Source of the DNA: Pogonophryne albipinna
Lineage: Eukaryota; Chordata; Actinopteri; Perciformes; Artedidraconidae
Reading direction: 5' to 3'
Length of the DNA stretch: 64,000 bases
NCBI GenBank assembly: GCA_028583405.1
Contig: CM053243.1
Location: 50,045,826-50,109,825 of the forward strand
Shown: positions 44,325-55,421 of the stretch, one piece after another
Position numbering within the stretch: the first letter of the stretch is position 1
Layout of the letters: the number at the start of each line of letters is the position of its first letter
Notes under the pieces: generated by a model
Database searches by the model: none
Seen by the model: the letters and a program-made list of their open reading frames with translations, nothing else
What the model was told of the DNA's origin: nothing
Translations under genes and position numbers: made by a program

Positions 44325-45349
44325 AGGTGGGGTAGGTAAGTTTGAGAAACCGGCTCGAGATACACTTTTTGTTATATTCCATGGAATGCTCTTAACATCC
44401 CGATAGCAATGAATATCTTAAGTGCTTTGACAAAAAATCCATTAAAAAAATTCATCTGTGGAAGCCGTAATACTGTAAAAAGTACGACCAATCCGTTTAG
44501 CCGGCCCTGCTAAACGGATTGGATTAGGTTCAACATCGTCTACTGGTGGCAAAAGAAATAATGTAACGGAGCAAATTAGGAACAAAAACAAAGTGGAAAC
44601 TAGGAGAATTCAAACCAGAGTCAATATCGGAGTTGCTTTTCAACGATGGCGACTACTGATGGAACACACCTATGGGGGTTATTCCCTATCTTTATTCAAG
44701 AGCGTGGTATTTAAATTTGAGAGCATACTTTATGTATTTATTTCCCTCAAACCCTGTCCTCGCACTCAAATAGTGCCTGCTTGCACTTACTGTAGATTTG
44801 CTCTGCTTCTGCTCAAACTGTACGCTTGCACTCAGATATATTGCTGCTTACAGATTTGTTCTGCTCTCAGATTTATTCTGTGCGCGCTCGAAACTTTTGT
44901 GCAACAATCCTGTCAAAATCCCTCAACCGATAGGAGGCCAGGTGTCCTTGCGGGTGCGTTCGCTTTACTTATTGCAGTGTCCCGTAAGGGCGGTTACTCT
45001 TTGGTTTGTCTTTGGTGCGATGACAGGGTTTGAGTGAAGGAACTCAATAAAGTATGCTCTCAAATGTAAATACCACGCTCTTGAATAAAGATAGGGAATA
45101 ACCCCCATACACACCGAGTTGAAATCTGACGCCGTGGTCGCTCTTTTTCTCTTGGACAGGTAATTATCTGTTTTGTATGGTTTACAATTTCCCTGAACTA
45201 TATAGCCAACCTAAGTCATGTGCGCGTTCATGTGTGTTGGAGGAGGTGCTCTGTAAGGAAGTCTGAAGGAAGGGGCGGATTCTTTTCGGCTGTGTACTTT
45301 CAAATTTTAGTGCACTCGAGCCGGTTTCTGAAACTTACCTACCCCACCT
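44325..45349. mobile_element. TTAA-target MITE copy 1, in LINE-C
   Basis: AGGTGGGGTAGGTAAG at the left mirrors CTTACCTACCCCACCT at the right, flanked by TTAA at 44321-44324 and 45350-45353. Removing the insert and one TTAA restores the LINE reading SVVLNAVYIPP. TTAA duplications are typical of piggyBac and Kolobok superfamilies. A related copy lies at 62315-62697. This copy is longer because it holds another MITE (44671-45109). Confidence 0.9.
44671..45109. mobile_element. MITE with 64-bp inverted ends nested in the TTAA MITE
   Basis: TATGGGGGTTATTCCCTATC at the left is mirrored by GATAGGGAATAACCCCCATA at the right. The arms stay complementary for about 64 bases with one or two differences. 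The flanks repeat CACACC on both sides. The duplication is either that 6-mer or a TA counted within the ends. The superfamily is open. Confidence 0.85.
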
Positions 45350-45705
45350 TTAATGCAGTGTATATTCCGCCGCACGCTGACAACAACACAGCACTGGAGG
45401 AGTTGTATGGTGTTATCGACAGGAAAGAGACTTCACGGCCAGAGGCGGCTTTCATTCTGGCCGGGGATTTTAACACTGCCAACATGAAGAAGGTCCTGTT
45501 GAAGTACTACCTGCACATCAGCAGCCGGACGCGCGGTGGAAACACAGTGGACCATGTTTATTCTCCTTTCCGACATGGATATAAGGCTCTCCCTCGCCTT
45601 CCCTCGGGCAAATCAGACCACATCTCACTGCTGCTGCTGCCTGCTTACAAGCAGAAACTGAAACGGGACAGACCAGTGACACGGAGTATACAGCGCTAGA
45701 GTGAG

Positions 45706-46559
45706 GAGTCAGACTCAGCTCTGCAGGACTGTTTTGAAACTACTGAGTGGTGTGTGTTTGAGAACAACAACATCAATACACACACGGACACGGTCATTGG
45801 CTACATTGGAAAATGCATCGATGACGTAGTACCGAAGATTACTGTAATAACATTCCCGAATCATAAGCCCTGGATAAACGACAAGGTACGTGCCAAGTTG
45901 AAGACTTGGAAGAGTACAGGAAGTCCCAGGATCCCTGCCCTTTTGTTTTAGACAGGGCAGATGTGTGCAAATCCTTTAAAAGGGTTAACCCACACAAGGC
46001 TCCTGGACCTGATGGCATCCCTGGCCGTGTTCTCAGGGTGTGCAGTTCAGCTGGCAGAGGTGTTCACAGACATCTTCAACAGGTCCGTGCTGCAGTCTGT
46101 AGTCCCCACATGCTTCAAACACTCCACCATCGTTCCTGTCCCCAAAAAGTCAAAAACCACCAGCCTCAACGACTACCGCCCAGTAGCACTCACCTCCATC
46201 ATCATGAAGTGCTTCGAGCGGTTAGTCAAACCATTCATCACCTCCTCCCTCCCTGACTCTCTGGACCCCCTGCAGTTTGCCTACAGAGCAAACAGGTCCA
46301 CAGACGAAGCCATAGCCCCCCCCCCCCCCCCTCCACACTGCCCTCTCACACCTGGACCAGAGGAACACTATGTGAGAATGCTGTTCATTGACTACAGTTC
46401 AGCCTTCAACACCATTGTGCCCTCCAAGTTGGCCATCAAACTCAGAGACCTTCGGGCTCAACAGTGCCCTCTGTGACTGGATCCTGAACTTCCTGAACTT
46501 CCTGACTGGCAGACCCCAGGCAGTGCGGGTGGGAAACATCACATCCTCCACCCTGATCC
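45706..46559 (+). pseudogene. LINE-C linker and first half of reverse transcriptase
   Basis: The linker (ITFPNHKPWINDKVRA) is shortened by a deletion near 45945. RT then begins: [58 protein letters not shown] and [21 protein letters not shown]. There are frameshifts at a C run (46318-46331) and near 46450. The piece ends at [17 protein letters not shown], where ERV2 is inserted. Confidence 0.85.
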
Positions 46560-47353
46560 TAAAGCAAACAGATATTGTTCTAAACTGTATTAAAGTAAAC
46601 AGGTATTATCTTGAACTGTATTGAAGTGAACATGTATTATTTGGGACTGTTTTAAAGTAATCTTATATATATAACCCTTCTCACTTACACTCAATGACCC
46701 AGATACCCTGACACACACACTTACACCTCCTGTCTCCAGCACACACACATACACTCACTGACCCAGATATCAGCACACACACACACATACACTTTCCCCC
46801 CCACCAGCACATGCACATGTTCTTATTCAAGGTTCTTCCTGGGGCCAATATAATCTCAAGCACCAATATATCTGTGTACAATGTTTGATACCAATATCTG
46901 TGTACAATGTTTGATTGTTTTGGGAAAGAATAGTTTGTGTGAAATCTTCCCTGGGAAAGTAAAGGAGTGAAGTTAGGTGGAAGATAAAAAGTGATTCTGA
47001 CCTTGACTAGTTCCGAGGCTCTCACGCTTCACTTAGGAGTAAAATGGGACGGAAGAGCCGACCCACATCTCCGCCCCAAAAATGTCCATATATACTGTTG
47101 TTTATTCATGCAAAATGCCCCCCTTGTTTCTGACTGGCTGGTCCCGATACCTGTATCGCACAGCAGTAGAGCTGGGAGCCCGGAGTACTCTGTAATTTGT
47201 ATTGGTGTTTTTTACCATTAAAATCAGATTATTGTTATAACTTTTATGCCGGTGTTTTGAACTCCTTCTCTTATTAATCTGACCAGGCTCATCTAACGAA
47301 CGGCGCGGAGCAGAGGTGGGCTTTAAGCCACCACTACTGTGTTTGTTCCAACA
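46560..47353 (+). repeat. 5' LTR of ERV2
   Basis: The LTR contains CA-rich stretches (46709-46800), a TATA-like CATATATACTG near 47088 and an ATTAAA signal near 47217. It ends TTCCAACA, where the 3' LTR has TTCAACA. Confidence 0.9.
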
Positions 47354-47356
47354 AGT

Positions 47357-47378
47357 TGGTGACCTCCCGACGTGATGA
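47357..47378 (+). promoter_or_regulatory. Primer binding site of ERV2, tRNA-Trp-like with two extra bases
   Basis: TGGTGACCTCCCGACGTGAT equals the ERV1 site except for an inserted TC after TGGTGACC. This would bulge against tRNA-Trp and may lower priming. Confidence 0.7.
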
Positions 47379-47585
47379 GTGCTGGTCTCTAGAAGGACCA
47401 CCGACAGCCAGCGGACAAATTTCTGTCCAGGGAAGGACACCCGGGACACCGTTGACAACTAAACCAGGACGTCCTACATGATACAAAGGTAAAACAGATA
47501 CCTGTTGATTACCAAAATCTGTGATTTGGCTTTGCTACAACATTTTAGAGTTGTCAGCTGCGTACTCAGTGTTCTTAGTCACGGT

Positions 47586-48040
47586 AACAAATACAATACT
47601 TAAGAAAGTGTTTGTATAAGAGTCAGGTGGACATTCCTGACCTATAGGACACTAAGTGTGTATAAGAGTTCGGTATTGCATTCCAGTCCTTAGCTCACTA
47701 AAGTGAAGTTGGTGCTCAGAGTCCGGTAGGGCATTTCGGACCGGGCATCGAGTTATATTTAAGAAAGTGTTTGTAGAGTAAAGTAGAGCATTCTTGACCT
47801 AGCAAAGTGAACCAGTGAGGTCTCCGTGAGGTAGTCTAGTCCTGCACGGCTGACTCGCTGGGGAAATTCAAGAAAGCGCTTAGAGTCAGGTAGACCAGTC
47901 CTGTACCTAAGGCACTAAGTGTTTGTAAGAGTCGGGTCGTGCATTCCCGTACCTTAACTCACTAAAGAAAGTAAAGTGAACCAGCGAGGTCTCCGTGGGG
48001 TAGTCTAGTCCTGTACGGCTGACTCGCTGGGGAAATTCTG
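47586..48040 (+). repeat. Degenerate repeats in the ERV2 leader
   Basis: Words such as AAGAAAGTGTTTGTA, GTCAGGTGGACATTCC and CACTAAGTGTTTGTAAGAG recur with changes. One block of about 66 bases with GAGGTCTCCGTG and CGGCTGACTCGCTGGGG is present twice (about 47804-47870 and 47973-48038). Confidence 0.75.
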
Positions 48041-50212
48041 TAATAAACTGTGTCATTTTTTACGTCGAATCTGTGTAATAATTGAGAAGAGAGAGCAGAA
48101 ACATAGTGACAGGAGAAGGTTTGCAGAAGCTGGGAGCTTCATCAGACAGAGGAAGTTCATTCGTGGTCAGCTGCTGCCCTCTGGAGGCGAACAGGGTGTA
48201 CAACCATATGCTGTGTGCACGTCTGAATTAACAGGACATTCAAATAAATAACAATAAGGACATTAAGAGTAACGACAAGATTTCTCCAGTGTATTGATAA
48301 ATACAAGTGAACACAGACCAACCCAGTCAGATAAAAGATACGAAGTCAATCATGGAAGAAGTGAAAGATCGAGTGATCTGAAGTTGGAGTGAATACATTG
48401 AAAATTAATTCATCAATGTGTGATTTGAGGAAGTAGATATTGAAATAAATAAGAAACTATAATTTGTGTTTTTAGCCGTTTTTATGGGACACAGTTACGT
48501 CACTTTGTGGTTTATGAGAGGTTTTGAGAACTGATTGGTACCATTGCATTACATTGTGAATTTCATGGTATTTGTCATGAACTAAGGATTGTACTTAATT
48601 ATATTTCAAGAAAAAATTATATTACATACAGTAACGTTAAGGGAAAGTAAAAAGTGGTTATGTATGACAGGGGTGCTTATGCCCGCTTCGGTTTTCAATG
48701 TCCGCCATCACGTTAAAATGGAGGATTGGTGGCATTTTCAGTTCATTGCTTACTTCCACACGCCTTTTCCCCTCCTTGTCTCTTTCATGACTTTATTTAA
48801 TGCATTAGAACGATTGTTATCGTAACTTTCCGTGTTTCTAGAAGTCAAGCTCACTGTTCACATTACGGAGTATATTTCCGGAACGGCCTTTCAAAATAAA
48901 AGCCACAGGCCGCTGTTCACCAGAGATGCCTTCACAATAAAACAGTAATTAGCTTAACAATATATTTAACTTATATTACGTCGTTAAACATTGATTTTAA
49001 TTCATTACAGTTTTCAAATACGGCACGGATTGAATACAGTTATTTGTGTATTCTGTTACAACCTCACCATGCTTGTAACACAACTTAGATAAACAATTTG
49101 AAAATGAATAGAATAACCAAGTAGATAAAAGATTAATCTGTGGTTAGGGAGAGTTTCCTTGTTTTGCCTATTAACTTAGAACTGAAGTAATAAAGAATAG
49201 GCAGACTACTATCATTAGTTTGTTTTAACATTCACCTGTTTCAGCATTCCTGACCTCAGCCGTTTTATTTTGTAACCCGTTGGGAGAGAGATTTAAATTG
49301 AGTTTTTCTCAGTAGCTGAATGGCTGTGATTACAGCAGCATTGGATAGTTCTGCACCACCTTTTGGGTTCTCTGAATCAGTGTGTTGGTGAAGAGTTGCT
49401 CACTGCAAACAGAAGAAGTGTGCAAAGAACGCATCTCTGAGGAGATATTGACATTATGCTTGTGCCTCGTTGTCAAGGCAACAGTGGTGTGAAGAGGTAC
49501 TGCGGTTTTGGGGGGATTTCTGCTGTACAGAGGACAACGTGTGTCTGCCAAGTGATTCCTTCCCTCGTCCCAATGCCAGGGAGTTTCCTTGGAGGCCACT
49601 GACCAGGGCCGGTCCTAGCTTTTTTGGGGACCCTGCCACTGACTACAGCTGCATCACTGACTGTGCTCATTATGACAAGATCTTGAGACATGCTTGTCTC
49701 AGATGGTTCAGACTCTGAAGGAATGATGCAATGATTTTACAGCATAATTGTGAAGAGTTTCCCAGGGGGTGGTGTAGAAACCTTAATGCTTAGTGTTTAG
49801 ATAAGAGGCTGCTTGTTTAAATGATGGTCTGGAATACTGAAAAGAATAAAGTTTATTATTCTTGTTTAGCAAACAAGACATCTGATTATTATGTCACACA
49901 TAATAATCTTGACATAGAAACTAGCTATGGGTAAAACGTGTGGTTGTTATACCATTGTTATCATGAACAAAAGATAAATAAGGAAATAGTATCTGCTTAA
50001 AGATGAACGGATTTCATATCCTAGAGAGGATTAGTTATTGTGAATACTCCACAAGGTATCTACTAATGTATTTTAAAGAACCAAATTTAAAGAACTTGAA
50101 TTGACTTGATAAATAAGTGAAGATAAGAAGATGTATTAACCATGAATTAATCAATTGGTAAATTAAAAATAGCAGTAAAGAGGGAAACTATTAAAGTAAA
50201 ATGAGAATCATC
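48041..50212 (+). other. ERV2 interior without recognisable gag
   Basis: No frame above about 90 codons is present and no CCHC knuckle is seen. A word CAGGGCCGGTCCTAG at about 49606 looks like a single hAT end without a partner. Confidence 0.5.
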
Positions 50213-51033
50213 CTAATACACACTGAGGGATAAAGGGGGAGAGTACAGTGTAGAACCATATTCTTCAATCTTTTCATCATGTTTACAAATTATTCTTTTA
50301 GAGTTTTTATTCATGTGTGAATTTGGTAGTGTTTTAATTTGTCACAGTATTGATCAGTTCAAAGGGAGAGTTTTAGTAACATCTCTATAAGATCAGACAA
50401 ATATTTATTTATATAGGCCATGTTGAAGGGAAAGCTAGTTCTAAACAAAATATAGTATTTCAATTTGAGGTATTGGTTTCACCATTGTAGCATATATTAC
50501 TACAGGAGAACTTTTTCTGGGGAAATAACTGTTGTTTGTCGTTCAAAATGTAGAGTTTAAAATTAAATTAAAATTAAAAACAGCTAATTTAATTTTGAAA
50601 AAGCAATATAATTGGGAGTAAACAAATGTGGGGCCTTGGATCACCCATTGTAAAGGTGCATATTATTGACGACCAATAGGGAGAATGGGTCACTTGACCC
50701 ACCCTGCAGTGGTTTTTAAAATCTTAGTTGCAGCTTCACAGGGAGCGCACGGCACCAGATTATGAGTTTAAAAGACAAGCGTCACCACCTCCTAATGGAC
50801 ATCTATTTAATTAGTAATTAACTGACATTTAGAGATGTTAAAAAGTAAAAACATACCTACCATAAGTGATCATTCCTAAATTCAACTACAAACCATTGAT
50901 GAAATTACTTCTGTTTTTAAATCCTTAATAAAGGAAGGAGTGATTGTTACATGTTCGTACACCCAAGGTTCCACTTACTGTTAAAGAGGTTAACATTGTT
51001 CTTTAAGTGGACCAGAATTGAAGATAAATTAAT
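50213..51033 (+). pseudogene. pol: ERV2 RT N-terminal relic and upstream sequence shared with ERV1
   Basis: DEITSVFKSLIKEGVIV followed by TCSYTQ is readable at about 50895-50965. Across a frame change VPLTVKE comes next, resembling the LLPVK step of murine-type RT. The 700 bases upstream are colinear with ERV1 38421-39010, including GGGGCCTTGGATCAC and CAAGCGTCACCACCTCC-like words (GTGCCACCACCTCC in ERV1). Both copies carry stops, some at the same places, which indicates decay before they separated. Confidence 0.55.
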
Positions 51034-52620
51034 ATGAGTTATGAAATACATGGCAGAACTTTACAGATCCTAATAATGTTTTGGCTCAAGATAATAATTA
51101 TATGCACAAGTTTCTGAAATAGATCTATTAGACATTTTAATATAGATTAGGTGTTAATAAACTGCAGTAGTAGTACTATAAGGAAGTGACATTTTTGGCT
51201 AACACATTTCAGGGAATGTGGGAAACAGCTGTCCCAATGAAAAGTTAGAGATATCTTGAAAAGTATAGTTGTAATTGTGAATTAATTAATGATGGCGCTC
51301 CATATATGACAGATTTTTGTAGACAAAGGATACTGGCCTATGCTGACATATCAAAGTCTCTGCAGAGCACACACATGGCCAAAAGGACTGAGACCAAATG
51401 ACCTTTGACCCTGACCGACGGTGTAACTTGAGAAGGCACTGTCAATGACTTACTCTGGGGTGAACCTGACCAAACTTGACTTTACAACCTGACAGTGTGA
51501 ATGTGAGTGTATGTCTGCATGTGATCAGTGCAACTGCATGATTCTAAAACAATAACTAACCAAGCATGTTTTTGGACTAACATATTATTACCCGTTTCTA
51601 ATCTACTTGATGATATTTTACTCCCACAGGAGGTGGCAGTTGGCAGAATGTGAAACTCAAACTAAAACATGACGATTCTGTTTCTTTTAGGACTGAAGGA
51701 TGGAGAGAAACACTTCATTTCACTGAAGTGTTTACTGTGGAAATGATGGATGTACATTTGGGAAAATGTTTGGTATTTTCTTATAATCCATGGTTACACA
51801 TGAGGTTCATGTGTAAAAAGGGGGAGTGTAAACTTCACAATGTACATTTTTCATTTAGGGACTGAAAGGAACCTGCTGCCCCAACTCGGATGTTCAATCT
51901 GACCATTGATTGACAGTTTTAGAATGGACCTGCTCCATATCTGGGGATAAGATACTGTTTGATGAATGTTGACATGTTTCTAATATTGATTGAGTTATAA
52001 CAGGTAACATAGATGCAGAATCAGTGGCCAAGGGGCTACTGTGAGTGATGTAAGTCCAGAATGGAATACTGAAGAAGTTGACCTGTGATGATGAAACAAT
52101 TTTGTAATATTTCAACAGGTATTAATGTAACTGAGGTTTGAAATGTACAAAGAACATATTACAGTTAAAGCTAAAACATAGTAATGTAATGAGACAGAAT
52201 TTAATTTAGACAACATCATGTAACTAGCCTGGTAAAGAAGTAAAAGCCATAGACTTTATTGTTTAGGTCATTATGGGGATATACATTTAATCTAGATTCA
52301 TAATAGAAAGACATTTGATGACAGTTTGTTGGAATTCTGTATTCATTTTTTCAGCTTGATAATATCTAAGCACTGACAGGTAAAGGCAGTATCACCAGGA
52401 AATCATTCATTTTGTCAGCATCATGATTTTGGTTGTTTTTGAATCCATAACATTAGTGTGTTTCTTTACCAGAAACATTAGCAGTTCATATTATATTTAG
52501 ATTTTAAATGGGATCTCAAGGATTTCATTTAAGAATAACACAGATGCTTGTCAGAAATTCAGAGCTATTGAAATATGTTATTTAGTTCACCTAGAGATGT
52601 TGGAGTTTTGTTTTGTTGCC
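51034..52620 (+). other. ERV2 interior, no gene seen
   Basis: A/T-rich sequence with only short frames (one of 71 codons at 51650-51865, unrecognised). Confidence 0.5.
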
Positions 52621-52679
52621 ACAGTCCAAGTATTAAGATTCTGAAGCTGCACTGGCAGACAGGAGGTCTACAATCAATT

Positions 52680-52995
52680 TAGAAAACCTGTTCACAGACG
52701 GCTGTTGTTTTAAGACACCCCACCAACAGGCTCCAAGCGGCCTACGCAGTGGTGGGTCAAACAGCTGAGGGCCCAGGAGCCCTGAGCGTAGGCTTGAGGG
52801 ATTTGTATCAGATTTCTCCACACAGGTTGGTGACGCCAAAGAGGGACCCAGGAGGCCGACACAGCGGAGTTCGTCTGGCTGAAGGTCATCAGGACAAAGT
52901 GGCTCAACCCCAGGCTCTCCGGCCCCGACCGAGTGACCCAGCGGATCTCTCATGCCGTCCGTCTAGGAGGAAAGGGGGACAGCTGGAGCCAGTGT
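52680..52995 (+). pseudogene. pol: ERV2 RNase H start fused to integrase C-terminus
   Basis: LFTDGCCFK at about 52687 looks like the first strand of retroviral RNase H (TDGS with Cys), followed by LQAAYAVV. Soon after, another frame reads EFVWLKVIRTKWLNP, GPDRVTQRISHAVRLGGKG and SWSQC (about 52868-52990). This is the integrase C-terminal domain of murine-type viruses. The rest of RNase H and the integrase core are missing, so a large deletion joined the two ends. Confidence 0.65.
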
Positions 52996-53070
52996 GCGGC
53001 GGGGAAACCACCTGCTAGGACCGTGGACGACATCAGGACGGACGTGGCCCTCGACGAGGAGGTCGACTCG

Positions 53071-53280
53071 GAAGCAGCCATCAGCGGACTGGAGGAGCAG
53101 GATCGGGAGGACATCTCTCCAGCAGTCGACCTGGGAGGCGTCATCAGCGGACCGGAGACGGAGGATCGGGAAGACATCTCTCCAGCATCGACCCGGAAGC
53201 CACCATCAGCGGGCCGGAGGAGGAGGATCCAGAAGACATCTCTCTAGCAGGCAGCCCAGAAGCCGCCGTCAGCGGATCGG
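53071..53280 (+). repeat. Tandem repeat of 62-63 bp in ERV2, just over three copies
   Basis: Units start at 53071, 53134, 53196 and 53259. In the frame after the integrase relic the first two encode AISGLEEQDREDISPA and VISGPETEDREDISPA, an acidic repeat. A 62-base unit then shifts the frame. Confidence 0.85.
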
Positions 53281-53360
53281 GGGGACAAAGACACGGCAAG
53301 CCAGGACGGCACAGGGGACTACACTCCGCTGAAACAGGTTGATATAGCCGGTGTGGAGTT

Positions 53361-53470
53361 TGTTTTAATATCCCATTTTTGAGGAACTTTGTTTTTCCCA
53401 TTTTTGAGGAACTTTGTTTTAATATCCCATTTTTTGAGGAACTTTGTTTTAATATCCCATTTTTTGAGGG
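53361..53470 (+). repeat. Short tandem repeat of about 25-32 bp near the ERV2 3' end
   Basis: TCCCATTTTTGAGGAACTTT recurs with spacer-length changes, starting near 53371, 53396, 53425 and 53455. Confidence 0.85.
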
Positions 53471-53753
53471 AGAAGCTGCCCCTTCCCCTTCGTACCAAAT
53501 GCCCTTGTTGGCTTACGCGTCGGAGGAGGACGAGCACGATGACTCAGCCGACAAGGACAATTTTTTTAACATATTTTGGTCTCCCTCCACTGTCATAAGA
53601 AGTTGTTATGGTGGACTGTTCCTAAAGGTTTAAATCCCAGCTTCTGATGGATTTATATAAATGTTGGGGACAGACAGTAGAAAAGAATGACAGTGGTTAT
53701 GTTTCAAATGCTGTGTATAAGTTGATCTCTGAAGGTGAGATCAAAAGAGGGGT

Positions 53754-54551
53754 TAAAGCAAACAGATATTGTTCTAAACTGTATTAAAGTAAACAGGTAT
53801 TATCTTGAACTGTATTGAAGTGAACATGTATTATTTGGGACTGTTTTAAAGTAATCCTATATATATAACCCTTCACTTACACTCAATGACCCAGATACCC
53901 TGACACACACACTTACACCTCCTGTCTCCAGCACACACACATACACTCACTGACCCAGATATCAGCACACACACACACACACATACACTTTCCCCCCCAC
54001 CAGCACATGCACATGTTCTTATTCAAGGTTCTTCCTGGGGCCAGTATAATCTCAAGCACCAATATATCTGTGTACAATGTTTGATACTAATATCTCTGTG
54101 TACAATGTTTGATTGTTTTGGGAAAGAATAGTTTGTGTGAAATCTTCCCTGGGAAAGTAAAGGAGTGAAGTTAGGTGGAAGATAAAAAGTGATTCTGACC
54201 TTGACTAGTTCCGAGGCTCTCACGCTTCACTTAGGAGTAAAATGGGACGGAAGAGCCGACCCACATCTCCGCCCCAAAAATGTCCATATATACTGTTGTT
54301 TATTCATGCAAAATGCCCCCCTTGTTTCTGACTGGCTGGTCCCGATACCTGTATCGCACAGCAGTAGAGCTGGGAGCCCGGAGTACTCTGTAATTTGTAT
54401 TGGTGTTTTTTACCATTAAAATCAGATTATTGTTATAACTTTTATGCCGGTGTTTTGAACTCCTTCTCTTATTAATCTGACCAGGCTCATCTAACGAACG
54501 GCGCGGAGCAGAGGTGGGCTTTAAGCCACCACTACTGTGTTTGCTTCAACA
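53754..54551 (+). repeat. 3' LTR of ERV2
   Basis: This 798-bp copy of the 5' LTR is preceded by the polypurine-like AAAAGAGGGGT and followed by ATCC and the LINE-C continuation. Confidence 0.9.
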
Positions 54552-54895
54552 ATCCTCATCACCGGAGCCCCTCAAGGCTGCGTGCTCAGCCCTCTCCTCT
54601 ACTCCCTGTTCACACACAACTGCGTGGCCACACACAGCTCCAACACCATCGGGAAGTTTGCTGACGACACGACCGCCATCGGCCAGATCACAGACGGCGA
54701 CGAGACGGCGTACAGAGAGGAGGTCGGAAACCTGACATCTTGGTGCCAGGATAACAACCTCCATCTCAACGTCAGCAAAACAAAGGAGCTGATTGTGGAT
54801 TACAGGAAGCAGCAGAGAGAGGGAAACGCCCCCATCGCCATCAATGGGACTACTGTGGAGAGAGTCAGCAGCTTCAGGTTCCTCGGTGTCCACAT

Positions 54896-54995
54896 CACTG
54901 AGGACCTGACATGGACTCATCACTGAGGACCTGACATGGACTCATCACTGAGGACCTGACATGGACTCATCACTGAGGACCTGACATGGACTCTT
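54896..54995 (+). repeat. 25-bp tandem repeat, four copies, in LINE-C
   Basis: CACTGAGGACCTGACATGGA plus five bases is repeated at 54896, 54921, 54946 and 54971. A 25-bp unit shifts the RT frame. Confidence 0.95.
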
Positions 54996-55101
54996 CACAC
55001 CACCACCATCACCAAAAAAGCTCGACAGCGGCTCTTCTTCCTCCGCAGGCTGAGGAGGTTCAACATGGACTCCAGGATACTCTGCAACTTCTACATGTGC
55101 T

Positions 55102-55421
55102 CCATAGAGAGCATCCTGACCTTCTACAGGTGCACCATAGAGAGCATCCTGACCTTCTACAGGTGCACCATAGAGAGCATCCTGACCTTCTACAGGTGCA
55201 CCATAGAGAGGATCCTGACCTTCTACAAATGCACCATAGAGAGGATCCTGACCTTCTACAGGTGCACCATAGAGAGGATCCTGACCTTCTACAGGTGCAC
55301 CATAGAGAGCATCCTGACCTTCTACAGGTGCACCATATAGAGCATCCTGACCTTCTACAGGTGCACGTACCATAGAGAGCATCCTGACCTTCTACAGGTG
55401 CACCATAGAGAGGATCCTGAC
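55102..55421 (+). repeat. 33-bp in-frame tandem repeat, nine copies plus a partial, in LINE-C
   Basis: Each unit encodes TIESILTFYRC or a close variant. Starts are 55102, 55135, 55168, 55201, 55234, 55267, 55300 and 55333. After a 4-base insertion a ninth copy starts at 55370, and a partial one at 55403. Copy eight has an in-frame TAG. It expands one 11-residue segment of the LINE protein. Confidence 0.93.

Larger units (their letters stand above)
43954..45705 (+). pseudogene. LINE-C endonuclease, interrupted by the TTAA MITE
   Basis: Before the MITE the frame reads PPLPSILLANVQSMDNKLDEL, then FTKTWLNSAISD, then a GKSKGGGVCFM block after a stop. After the MITE it continues NAVYIPPHADNNTALEEL, FILAGDFNTANMKKV, TRGGNTVDHVYSPF and GKSDHISLLLLP, ending with a stop near 45699. 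These are the AP endonuclease blocks in order, including GDFN and SDH. Damage includes the TGA near 44144 and a frameshift near 44200. Confidence 0.85.
46560..54551 (+). mobile_element. ERV2: defective endogenous retrovirus inside LINE-C
   Basis: Two LTRs of 794 and 798 bp, starting TAAAGCAAACAG and ending CAACA, are flanked by ATCC (46556-46559 and 54552-54555). LINE-C is continuous without the insert and one ATCC. A tRNA-Trp-like primer site follows the 5' LTR. The 6.4-kb interior has no long frame: a repeat-rich leader, an RT N-terminal relic, RNase H and integrase-end relics, and coding-type tandem repeats. LTR differences I noticed are few and mostly in CA repeats, so integration is recent. 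The part 50213-51033 is related to ERV1 38421-39180. Confidence 0.9.

Noticed and set aside
44593..45033. 146-codon plus-strand frame
   Set aside because: It spans the MITE-in-MITE region and its inverted end, with no protein family features.
49600..49640. hAT-like end CAGGGCCGGTCCTAG in ERV2
   Set aside because: Single end only; no partner with an 8-bp duplication was found.
52749..53018. 89-codon frame with Arg/Gly/Pro-rich content in ERV2
   Set aside because: The integrase C-terminus is in a different frame over the same bases, so this is a shadow of pol.
55102..55421. Regular 33-bp repeat array, CRISPR-like at first glance
   Set aside because: Units are contiguous with no spacers, encode LINE protein and lie in a vertebrate-type genome; it is a tandem expansion.
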